Below are positions 34,691 through 45,200 of a stretch of DNA of 64,000 nt, in pieces (position 1 is the first letter of the stretch; every line of letters begins with the position of its first letter). Under the pieces are notes generated by a model. That model made no database searches and was not told where the DNA came from. It worked only from the letters and a program-made list of their open reading frames with translations. Source of the stretch: Cricetomys ansorgei (lineage: Eukaryota > Chordata > Mammalia > Rodentia > Nesomyidae); the NCBI GenBank assembly GCA_026225945.1, contig JAMJFZ010000596.1, forward strand, positions 2,121,001 to 2,185,000, in the 5' to 3' direction. The position numbers and the translations under genes were made by a program.

Positions 34691-35244
34691 CACAAGAGAG
34701 CCAACCAAGAGGGCAGACGAAGACAGGCCCTGGAAACAGTCTGTGTGCAGGGGAGGCCGTGAAGGCAGAGACAAAGGTCTCTGACATGGCAGGCGCAGCA
34801 AGGGAGGAACACAGTACAGCCCCGGGTCAGAGGCACCAGGGAGATTTCTCCACACAGACCCACCAGTGTGAGCACCTTGGGGGTCGCTTGGTCCCCGGAG
34901 AGCAGACACAGGTTCAGTGAGTGACGTCTGTGCGAATAGTTTCTCTTTTCGTCGCTACAAGGGATGAAGGGAATGTTCGGGCTCAGCTGCAGTGCGCCAG
35001 GGCGGGAAAAGCCTGGCGGTGGGAGCAGCGGGCTGAGCACTGGGGGGTCAAGGAGCAGGAAAGGAGCCAGGGTGCAGAGCCGGCCCCCCTTAGCTCCATT
35101 TATTCAGTGCAGTGAGGGGACCGAGCCACTCACATGCCACTCGCACGCAGGGAGATCCCTCCCTGCTCAGTTACTGCTCTGTGGCAGTGTCCCAGCGCCA
35201 CGCACTAACGCGCCCACCGATGTCTTTCGTGCTGCTTCTTAGAC
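34691..35244. other. Intergenic, nothing recognised
   Basis: Unique-looking, G+C-rich; no supported exon. Confidence 0.45.
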
Positions 35245-35437
35245 TGTATTTATTATTTTTAACAATGTGTTTATGTGCGCATGAAACTGTAAGTGCAGGA
35301 GCCCAAGGAGGCCAGAAGAGGGCGTCGGATCCCCTGGCGCTGGGATCCACAGGCAGCTGGGATCCCCGTGGGAGCTGGGAACCGAGCTCGGAGCCTCTGC
35401 GACGGCAGCCCTCACCCGCTGACATCCCCCAGCCCCT
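35245..35437 (-). mobile_element. B3 SINE
   Basis: Antisense B3: 'ccaaggaggccagaagaggg', 'cgtcggatcccctggcgctg', ending 'tgacatcccccagcccc'. Confidence 0.85.
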
Positions 35438-35819
35438 CAACTCAGGCGCCTGTCCATCCAACCAAGTCGGGGGCTACAGCAGGAAACAGACCCCCGAGCA
35501 GTTGCGGAGGAGTCGAATGCGGGCTGCTGCTTTTCCTGAGAGAAAAAAGAAAAGAAGATGAAGTGGCCTGATTCCCACAACTAGACTGCTTTTGTTCTTC
35601 ATGTTACGAGCTTGTGTAACTCTATGGGAAAAATTAATAAAGAAAACAAACTACTAATTTCAATGTCCCTCACTACAAGTCCTTAACAAATTAACTTAAT
35701 TAAACTGGATTTGCACAGTTTTGTTTTTGTTTTTTATCGCTTTTCAAGTATATGAATCTCCTTCCTAGCAGGGAAGAGGTACTGTTCTTCTCCCAGCACC
35801 GCGGGAGGCCCAGAGGAAG

Positions 35820-36313
35820 GGAAGGGGAGGGGCGTGACAGGGGAGGGGCGTGGACAAGGGGAGGGGCGTGACAGGGGAGGGGCGTGACAGGGGAGGGGCG
35901 TGGACAAGGGGAGGGGCGTGGACAAGGGGAGGGGCGTGACAGGGGAGGGGCGTGACAGGGGAGGGGCGTGACAGGGGAGGGGCGTGGGCAGAGGAGGGGC
36001 GTGACAGGGGAGGGGCGTGACAGGGGAGGGGCGTGGCAGGGGAGGGGCGTGGACAAGGGGTGGGTTGTGGGCAGAGGAGGGGCGTGGATAAGGGGGGTTG
36101 TACGACGTGGACAGGGGAGGGGCGTGACAGGGGAGGGGCGTGACAGGGGAGGGGCGTGACAGGGGAGGGGCGTGGACAAGGGGAGGGGCGTGGACAAGGG
36201 GAGGGGGGGCGTGACAGGGGAGGGGCGTGACAGGGGAGGGGCGTGGACAAGGGGAGGGGCGTGACAGGGGAGGGGCGTGGACAAGGGGAGGGGCGTGACA
36301 GGGGAGGGGCGTG
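35820..36313 (+). repeat. G-rich minisatellite, 16/18-bp units
   Basis: Roughly 27-29 tandem units of GGGGAGGGGCGTGACA or GGGGAGGGGCGTGGACAA. Runs of four G alternate on the plus strand, giving strong G-quadruplex potential. Each unit contains GGGGCGTG, a core resembling KLF/SP-type binding sites. Minus-strand PSPVTPLP and plus-strand GRGVTGEG frames are repeat products. Confidence 0.95.
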
Positions 36314-36419
36314 CGGAGACCTGGGCTTCAAGCCTCCTCATGGCTCACTAGCTGTGTGGACGCCGTTTTCAGAGCTCAGAACCCCTGTCTCCCCAGCTGT
36401 AACAGGCGTCCTGTTTGTC

Positions 36420-36600
36420 GAGACGTCATGCCGCGGTGACAACATACCAGACGCGAGCAGTTTAAGGGGGATTTACTTTGGCTATGGTTTCAGGGGTGTC
36501 CATGGCTCCGTTGATTACAGGCTCGCAGCGAGGCCCGACGGCAAGGTGGCGGAGCGCACGGCAGAGCAGCCACCTCGTGATGGGCAGACAGGAAGGGACC
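36420..36600 (+). mobile_element. Rodent interspersed repeat, family not named
   Basis: 'gcagtttaagggggattta', 'tttggctatggtttcagggg' and 'tggctccgttgattacagg' parallel the repeat at 10590-10860. A second copy is at 37305-37480 ('ctaattgctgtgacggtacc', 'ttttggctcacggtttgagg'). Confidence 0.5.
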
Positions 36601-37304
36601 ATTTGTGACTTGCCAAGGCACGTCCACAGAGACCTAAAGCCTCACCAGCTCCCCAAACAGCACGGCCAGCTGGGGCCAAGCGTGGGGACATTTTGTGTTC
36701 AAAGCCCAGGAAGTACCGACAAGCTCGCCCACGCAGGAGGCAGACCCGAAAGGGTGCATGGTGGGAATTCGTGTCACAAACCCACTCTCAGTGTCTCACT
36801 TGTCCATGCCTGACAGCAGAGCCCCTTGAAGCCCCGCCTCTGCTCTGTTGCACTGGCCGCTGAGCTTAGGGCACATGGACATTGGAGGCCTTGGGACCAT
36901 GGCAGGGTTGTTCTGCCAAGGCTGTATTTTGAGTCTGCCTTCAACAGGTGCCCACTAAGTATTCGTTATGAGATACTGAGAACAAGCATGGCGTATGTTT
37001 GCTTTCTGTTTCTACTGTAAGAAGGTCCTCCTGACAGACAGGGATGCACTATCCTTCATTCTGGAGGTGAGAAGCCAGGGTCATGGTCCACCAGGTCTCT
37101 ACTCTTTCTGGATGCTCTTGGGAGAGAAGCCATTTCTGTGCCATTTCCAGCTTGTCCAAGAGGGGCCCAGTCTGATCTCTGCTGCCATGGAAGCATATAA
37201 CTACCCCTCCCAGCCCAGCCTGGTGATCCTGTCTAGTCTGCCCATATGGAGATCCCTGATCTCATCCTGTCTCTGAATTCTCTTTCCCATAAAAATGAAT
37301 CATG
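36601..37304. other. Intergenic, nothing recognised
   Basis: Unique-looking between two copies of the unnamed repeat. Confidence 0.4.
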
Positions 37305-37910
37305 CTAATTACTTCCTAATTGCTGTGACGGTACCTGACCAAGAGCAAATTACAGTTGGAGGAGTCTGTTTTGGCTCACGGTTTGAGGGTGCAGCTCACT
37401 GTGTGAGGGAGGCACCGAGGCCGGAGCCCCTCTTGAGGACCAGGAAGCTGGGGGCAGAACACTGTGCTTACGTGGTTCCTCTTCCTGTTTATTCAGTTCG
37501 GGACCGTAGTTCGTGTTACAGAGCCGGCCCTCAGGCTGGGCCAGTCTTCCCTCCCTAGAAACACCCCCACAGACACGCCCAGAGCTGTCTTCTAGATGGT
37601 TCTAAAGCCAGGGAAGATGGTGAGAGATGCTCACAGTTTATCTGTGTCACTCAGTCTTGCTCAGAGGGATGTCATTGCTATTGTTCTCATTTTGCTGATG
37701 GTGGGAGTGAGACTTAGAGATGAAATACCCTGCCCCAGGTCAGGAAATGCTGGACTCCTAATGCCTGCTTCTCGAGGGTCTGGTGAGGGATTTAATGACA
37801 TAAACCACATAAACCGCCCAGTATGGATCTCATATACACAAAGAAGCATTTGTGTTTGTCAGTTCAGACTACTCCCTAAGAGATGAAGAGAAATAAGAGC
37901 TGTGCTGCCT

Positions 37911-38012
37911 GCAGCCGGAGCCCAGCTTCTGTGCCGGGGAACACCGGGCAGCCGGAGCCCATCTTCTGTGCCGGGGAACACCGGGCAGCCTGGGCCCAGC
38001 TTCTGTGCCACA
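37911..38012 (+). repeat. Short tandem array, 37-bp unit
   Basis: Nearly three copies with starts at 37911, 37948 and 37985. The unit contains 'gcagccggagcccagcttct' and 'ggggaacaccgg'. The third copy is diverged and cut short. Confidence 0.85.
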
Positions 38013-38721
38013 GGCTCACCTGGCTTTACAGGGCTGAGGCCACCCATCTGTCCTGAAGCAGAACAGGCAGAGAGGAGCTGCCCCAGGAGCCAAGGCTGTG
38101 AGCACACCAGTGACTCGCTGGCTCCTGACGAGGTTGTAGAGAGCGGCTTCCTAAAACCGGCACAAGGGCTGTCAAGGCTAAGTTGTGTGAGCCTTGCTCT
38201 TGAGAGGTGGCCACGCGAATGCGGTGTCTCATGAAAACAATCTGCTTTGTTGACAGGACTTCTGAAACTTAAATGTAAAATCACATCTTTCTTCAACATG
38301 GTGTTTGATATCAGCCGTTCCGCCTGAGAATCGGGGCTCAGTGGCCTCCAGCTTAGCCTGCTTGACAAGTTCCAGGCTAGCGAGAGACCCTTTAAGCAAC
38401 GGTTAGCATGCTCAAGAACAGCACCCAAGTACCTCAGGTTGTCTCTCACCCCCACGCGCACACGCGTGTGTCCACATGCACAGGCACACACGTGTGCCCG
38501 CTATGAACATTCGCACGCACACAAGTGCATTCACACGAACGTTAGCACACACATGTAACAGAATTAGTACCTGCACTGTGGCAGCTTTGGAGGGGAGGTG
38601 TGTGGGGCACACGGGTTCCAAGGAGACACCCACCTCCACCACTCACTACACCAAAGCCAAGTTATTCGGCCTCTCTGAGGCTGCTTTGGCACCTGTAAGG
38701 GTTTGGAGAGGTTTGGAGATG

Positions 38722-38762
<41 letters not shown>

Positions 38763-40304
38763 GAGCGTGAAGTCAGGATTGCTATAGTAACTGCTGGTAC
38801 TAGAAGCCATGATGACAGGGCTCTATGACAGTGACATTTCCTCCTCCGGCTCTGATGACCGGAAGCCGGAGCAGGTGACCTGGGTTCCATATCAGTGCTC
38901 GTGTCACGCTCGTGATCGGCGGGCCTGGGGGCGCCGCGCCGGGAGCTGATGTTGGGAAACGCTGCTCCCATCAATATCCTAACATTTGCCTTGCCCTCGA
39001 GCCTCACACCCTTGTTGACATAGAGGCCATTAGAGAACAGGGAGCAGCCCGGGAAGCAATGGGCTGGAAGGAGGCGGCAGCTGGATTTCCTCTTGAGATG
39101 ATAGTGCCCTGGTCAATCGCAGGCTGTGGCTAATGTCGTCAGCGTCTGCGCCAATGCTGGGTTGGGACTGGGCACTATCGCTTTTGAGCCCACCCTGGGA
39201 AACAGTAGAGCTCGATACTGAAGTTTCCCTCGAGGTCTCAGAAGCTTCTGTTGACCCTAGGAACCAGTGTCGCTGGCATCAGGTAATGCATGGTTCATGC
39301 TCTGTGTTTGGGAAATGCAATACTCCTTTCTGTGGAGATGAAGGGGAAACAAGGAGAAGCATGAGGTCAAGCTGGTCCATCAGCGCTGAGCTTGACTGAA
39401 AGTTCGCCCAGGAAGTTCTGATGTAGAGCTGCTCCTCTCTGGAAACAAGCAGCTGTTGGCAAACAGACGCCTGAGAGAGGCTGCTTTGTATTCTGCCTGC
39501 CTTTCAGGTTCCTGATGCAGACCTGAACATATCAGACCTCAAAATATTAACAGGAGATGCAAGATATAACACTGTGTATTTAACAGTGGCCCGTGTTTGT
39601 AAGTAGAAAAATACATGTGGGCATGCGTGCGCGTACCCCCAAAGTCAGGAAAGAAACACAAAATATTTAATGGTCCCCAGGCTCTCAACATGGGCTACAG
39701 AGCAATACAATATAACAGCAATAAAAAAAAAATCTGTTTACTGTGTGGGGGAGTATTTTAATAACCTTCTTTATATTCTCAGCTTTCCTAACCCAATGTG
39801 TAATGTTTGTGTCGTTTTTAAATGTGAAAAGGGGGGGCCCAGAACGAGCACAGTAGCACCTGTACTGTTTAAAAAGAGTGAAACCCAGAATTCAAACAGT
39901 AGGGGCGAGAGAAATGAAATGTGCACATCCGCACAACAGTATTAACCAGACCGAGGTTCTCCCACAGAGCCTCCCGCGAAGCCATGAGGAGGCTGCTGCT
40001 GCAGGCAACGGCCCTCAAGCCTCTGCCTCTCCTTCCTTTTTGTAGAAAGGTGAAGGACTGTGCTTCCCAAACTCCAGATGGCTTGGATCCTACAGTAACC
40101 TGGCTTTAGATAGCCACACATCCCTGAGGCTCCAATTCTAAATCTCCAGCAGATGAGCCTGGGATCCCAGACCCCGAGTCTCACACCCACCGCTCCCTAG
40201 AAGGACTCAATAAGCCCCATTCTTCAGAAATAAACCCCTTTCTGCATGAAATTGTTGAAAACATAGGGAAAGTGCATTTTACTGTTTGCTTGTTTTCTTT
40301 CACG
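38013..40304. other. Intergenic, mostly unique; (TG)n at 38723-38760
   Basis: 2.3 kb with no recognised SINE or LTR apart from a CA-rich patch near 38455-38560 and a clean (TG)n. No exon could be supported. Confidence 0.4.
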
Positions 40305-40490
40305 TGTGTGAGACAGGGTCTCACACAGCCCAGGCTGGCCTTAAACTCCACATGTAGAACAGGATGACTTTGAACTTCTGACCCTCCTGCCTCTACCTCC
40401 CCCATGCTGGGATTGCCATTATAGCTGTCTGCTTTTCTGCAGTGCGTACGGGACAAGCACCTGAAAACCTGAGCTGCAGCCCCAGCCCTG
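40305..40490 (-). mobile_element. B1-like SINE with tRNA-like end
   Basis: 'gagacagggtctcacacagc', 'ccaggctggccttaaactcc' and 'catgctgggattgccattat', followed by a tRNA-SINE-like piece ending 'gagctgcagccccag'. Confidence 0.7.
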
Positions 40491-40674
40491 GTTGCTTATT
40501 TCTTGAGACAAGATCTCACTAAGAAGCCAGGCTGGCCTTCACGTGGCAACAATCTCTCTAGGAGAGACTTCAGGGCGCGGGAACGATCCAGTGCACCATA
40601 CCCACCAGGCTTGTTTTCTTTCTACAAAAGTGAAGCATAGAACTCTACCTATAGCATTGTTGAAGACAGAAAAA

Positions 40675-41285
40675 TCACACACTCACACTCACACTCACAC
40701 ACTCACACACTCACACTCACACATACACACACTCACACATACACACACATACACACACACTCACACATACACACACACTCACACACACACTCACACACAC
40801 TCACACATACACACACTCACACATACACACATACTTACACACACACTCACACATACACACATACTCACACATACACACACACACTCACACATACACACAC
40901 TCACACACACATACACACACTCATACACATACACACACACATACACACATACTCACACACACACACACACACACTCACACATACACACACTCACACTCAC
41001 ACATACACACACTCACACACATACACACATACTCACACACACACTCACACACACACACTCACACATACACACATACACACACACACACTCACACACACAC
41101 ATACACACACTCACACTCACACATACACATACACACACTCACACATACACACACTCACACTCACCCATACACACATACTCACACACTCACACACATACAC
41201 ACACACTCACACACACTCACATACACTCACACACACACTCACACACACACACATACACACATACTCTCACACACATACTCACACG
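40675..41285 (+). repeat. (CA)n-rich tract
   Basis: About 610 bp of ACACTCACACATACAC-type repeat. The 258-codon HTHT frame across it is an artefact. Confidence 0.95.
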
Positions 41286-42056
41286 AAGGAGAGATAAAAC
41301 AGTAAACAGTCAGTGCTGAGACCATGGAGGGCTCAGAGCCTTTGTAGTTTTAACCGCTTGAGTGCCTGTTGTTCATATTAGCACATGTGTTTGTAATTTC
41401 TAGAAACTTAACATTGTAAGAAGAGCGATTGTCATTGGTTCTCTCCATAGAAACATGAGTGAGGAGGTGTGTCTCCTGTGCTGTCCTGGCTCGCCCCGTA
41501 GGTCCCGGTGAGTGCTCCCCTTGGGGTTGCGATGGGAAGTTGTGTCCATTACTTTCATCGCCGGGTGAAATGCCTGATGGAAAGCAGCCAACAGGAAGAG
41601 GGTTTGTTAGGAGAGTCCACCATGGCCGTGAGGCTGGTACTCTTCACATCTCAGTGGACCAGGAAGGGGGTGCCTGTGCTCTTCTGGCTGCCTCCGTTTC
41701 CCCCTTATTTAGTCTGGGACCCACAGCCCACACCCACATGGATGGTGCCACCCACACTCAGCGTGCGTCTCCCTCCCTCAGTTAATCCAACCCCGAAGCC
41801 CCTCAAAGGCACACCAGGAAGTGTGTCTCCTAGGTGATTCCGAGTCCAGTCAAGCTGGCTGTGAAGGAGCAGCCCTGTTTGCCAGCCTCTCGTGCCCGCT
41901 CCTGTGGCTCTCAGCTTCCCTACTGAGGACTGCCTCCACATCCTTCCCTTGAGAATCAGAAATGCTGTCATGAGAGCAGTAAATACTAAGATGGCCGTAG
42001 CGCGCACAATACAAAAACAGGCGGAGACCTCAGGCCCAGGTTGTGTAATTAGCTGG
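41286..42056. other. Downstream flank of Lyzl4
   Basis: Non-repetitive sequence past the gene's poly(A) signal. No exon recognised on either strand. Confidence 0.4.
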
Positions 42057-42062
42057 TTTATT
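42057..42062 (-). terminator. Polyadenylation signal of Lyzl4
   Basis: AATAAA on the minus strand, about 155 nt after the Lyzl4 stop codon. This implies a short 3' UTR ending near 42035-42045. It is the first such hexamer I see downstream of the stop. Confidence 0.65.
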
Positions 42063-42215
42063 CTGCACCTTGCACCCCTGGATGAAGTAGACATTGGTCC
42101 TTTTCCATCTGGAGCTGTCAAGCAGTGAGACAACTGAGCGGATCGACGTAGCGAACAAAGAAGCCTCTTCGGTCCCAAGGCATGGCTGGCAAGCGAGATG
42201 GGGCCACTCTGGTGG

Positions 42216-42285
42216 CTACAGATCACAGCCATCCAGCCATCGATCCAGGGTATCAGAGAGTTGGCAGTTCCTGGACCAGAGGGGC
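42216..42285 (-). CDS. Lyzl4: Lyzl4 coding exon 4
   Basis: 70 nt, acceptor CCCTCTGCAG|G after a pyrimidine-rich tract. Encodes the end of Trp123 to the terminal DRWLDGCDL and TAG. The last two cysteines (130 and 143) are present. Confidence 0.95.
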
Positions 42286-45200
42286 CTGCAGAGGGAAGAC
42301 CAGAGAGTCATCAGCAGCTGCTCTTCCCCGGGCACAAGCCCATGCCTGCCTGGACCTGGGCCATCTGCGTCTCCCCAGCTGTGGACACGTCTCCAGCCTT
42401 GTGCTTCTTACTGCTCACCCTGGGGCGGATGCAGGTGTGTCTTCCGTGATGTGCCACACTGTGCCTGTCTCACACAGGAATCCCACCCAGGGGACCCAGC
42501 CTTTGCGGGTTAGCCACTCCTCTAAGGAAGCTTCAGGGTTCTTTGACTCGTCCGAAGTAGTTATTTTGCTTTTGTTTGTTCGTTTGTTTGTTGGTTGTCC
42601 CTAACAGAACTTCCGCTAGTCTCAGTCCCTAATTCCAGCACCCGGACCCAAGTCCTCCTCCCCACCTGCAGTCCTGCTCCCCAGCCTAGCAGGCCTCCAC
42701 TGGTCTTCAGGGTGGGGACACACAGGAAACAGTGGTCCCCTGACCCCTCATAGCTGTGGAGCAGAAGAGAAAGCACACACCCACGTCCTCAGGAACAGAC
42801 AGTCAGGAAGGGTTCCCCAGGTCTGTAGAGATCGGCTAACTCTTGCCCACCAGGACAGCAGGGTGATGCAGACTGAGCCGTGGAGGAGGTATGGCTGCCT
42901 GTCAGCTAACTAAGACCCACCTTCCCAGGAACCTGGACAACAAGGTGCTCCAGCCAGCCTGGCCTGGAACAGTGCTCCACAGTGCCACACAACAAACATA
43001 ACCAGCTCATTAGTGTTTATCCCAGAGACTCAGCCAAGCCAACCAATTGATCAGGAAGCTCAGAACACGTATGAAAAATACTTCAAACTCTCATGCAAAG
43101 ATGGCTACCTTTCATGTGACTGAAAAAAATAAGGTGAAACAAAAGTCTTATCTTATACTTTGCCATTTCCCAAAACAATGCAGTTTGTGGTTTTCTAGGC
43201 TGTTGATCAGGATGGAAGCAAGCACCTTGTGGGGTGAGACAATACCTGAATGGCAGCTCACCACGACTTCCAGATTTTATTTATTCATTTCTTTTTGTTT
43301 TGCTTTATTTTTGAAGTAGGGTCTTGTGTAGCTGACTGACCTCAAACTCACTATGTTACTGAGGCTGAGCTTCACTACTGCCTCTCGCTTCTGAAGGCTG
43401 GGACTGTAGGCATACACCACCAAGCCCAGTTTCCCTCCAGCTTGTAGCACACCAAATAGTCCTAAAACATCCCATGCAGGAGATTTCCCTAAGCAGATAC
43501 TTGAAAGAACATGCAAGTTGAATATTTGTAACAGATTTATTTTTTGAAACAGCAGCAACAATGGCCAGAAAGATACATAAATTAAAATTTAAAATAGTAT
43601 AATGGGGCAGTTTTCAATGAACAGCCTCTGAATTAAAACATTTCCACTCTCAGAGGAAGGCTTCTTTTAAGACGCAGGAAGTAAAACAATCCACAAGTCC
43701 CAGAAGGTCCCTGAAACTTACAAGACTCTCCTTTTCCAAGGTTATAGAAGCCATGAACAGTTTCTAGGGGAGGAGACTCCAACCTATGCATCTGCCTACA
43801 AGGCACATATCACTCCAGGTTTACAGTTTTCTTGAGTCCACACTGAGGCTAGGATGGGCTTCTGGATGATACAATGTCTTTGAGCTGTTTATGTACCTGT
43901 AAGCAACCCTCACTCATATTACTGTAACACTAATAAAGTCATTGGTTTGTCAAGCTGGACTTTGACAGAATTGTTGCTTTGATCTGTTGGGGTGGATAGA
44001 CATTTGTTCACATTGTCCTGGGATAATGTCACACAAGTACTAGACACTGGGCAGAAATAGAACCAAGACAAGTCAATTCTTAAAATCTTTTAATTCAAAT
44101 CTGTATTATCTTGCAGACACAAAAATGATTTTTTAAAGTAACAATAAAAAGGTCTGCCCTTGTGGAGCTGAAGAGATGGCTCAGCAGTTAAGAGCACTGG
44201 CTGCTCTTTCAGAGGGCCTGAGTTCAATCCCAGCACCCATATAGTGGTTCACAACCATTCATAACATTCATAACAGTTCCGGGGGATCTTATCCTCTCTT
44301 CTGGCCTCTGTGGGCACTAGGCACATGTATGGGGCACATACACATATGTAGGCAAATCATTCACACATAAAATACATAAATCTAAAGGATAAAAAAAGTC
44401 TGATTTCTGAGACAGGCTAAGTCAGTAAAGAAGTCCATAGCAGACTGTATCCCCTCAAACTGTGAGCCACAGACTGTATCCCCTCAAACTGTGAGCCACA
44501 GGCTGTATCCCCTCAAACTGTGAGCCACAGGCTGTATCCCCTCAAACTGTGAGCCACAGGCTGTATCCCCTCAAACTGTGGTCCATAGCAGACTGTATCC
44601 CCTCAAACTGTGAGCCACAGACTGTATCCCCTCAAACTGTGAGCCACAGGCTGTATCCCCTCAAACTGTGAGCCACAGGCTGTATCCCCTCAAACTGTGA
44701 GCCACAGGCTGTATCCCCTCAAACTGTGGTCCATAGCAGACTGTATCCCCTCAAACTGTGAGCCACAGACTGTATCTCCTCAAACTGAGCCAAAGGCACT
44801 AGCTTCCTTTCTGCCCTCAGTTGCTTCCGTCAGGCATTTGGTCACAGCCAGAGTAAAAGTACTAAATAGCACTTGTTCAGCCTCCAGTCTGAACTGCAGG
44901 GGACGGGCCACTTACCATGCGCCCATCCCTTCTTTTCCTTTCACAATTTTCTTGGCACATTGAATTGTATCCTTTAAGTTTGGGTCCAGTAAAGCTGCGA
45001 AGGAAGTGAAATGCAATGATGTGCAGTCCGATGACACCTAGCGTGCCTTTCCAACATACAACCTCACTTCCATTTTGTCCCCACAGCCTGACATTCAAGA
45101 CAGGTCAAAGGCAGGGCACATAGATGGGTGAGCAAAAGCCCAGGGCCTGTGGCTTCCAAGCTGGGACTTTATAAGACAGAATGAAGGGGTTATGGAGGCT

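Noticed and set aside
35700..36341. 213-codon Pro-rich minus-strand frame
   Set aside because: Translation of the G-rich 16/18-bp minisatellite.
42094..42604. Plus-strand frames of 139-140 codons
   Set aside because: Antisense to Lyzl4 exon 4 and its flanks; no domain.
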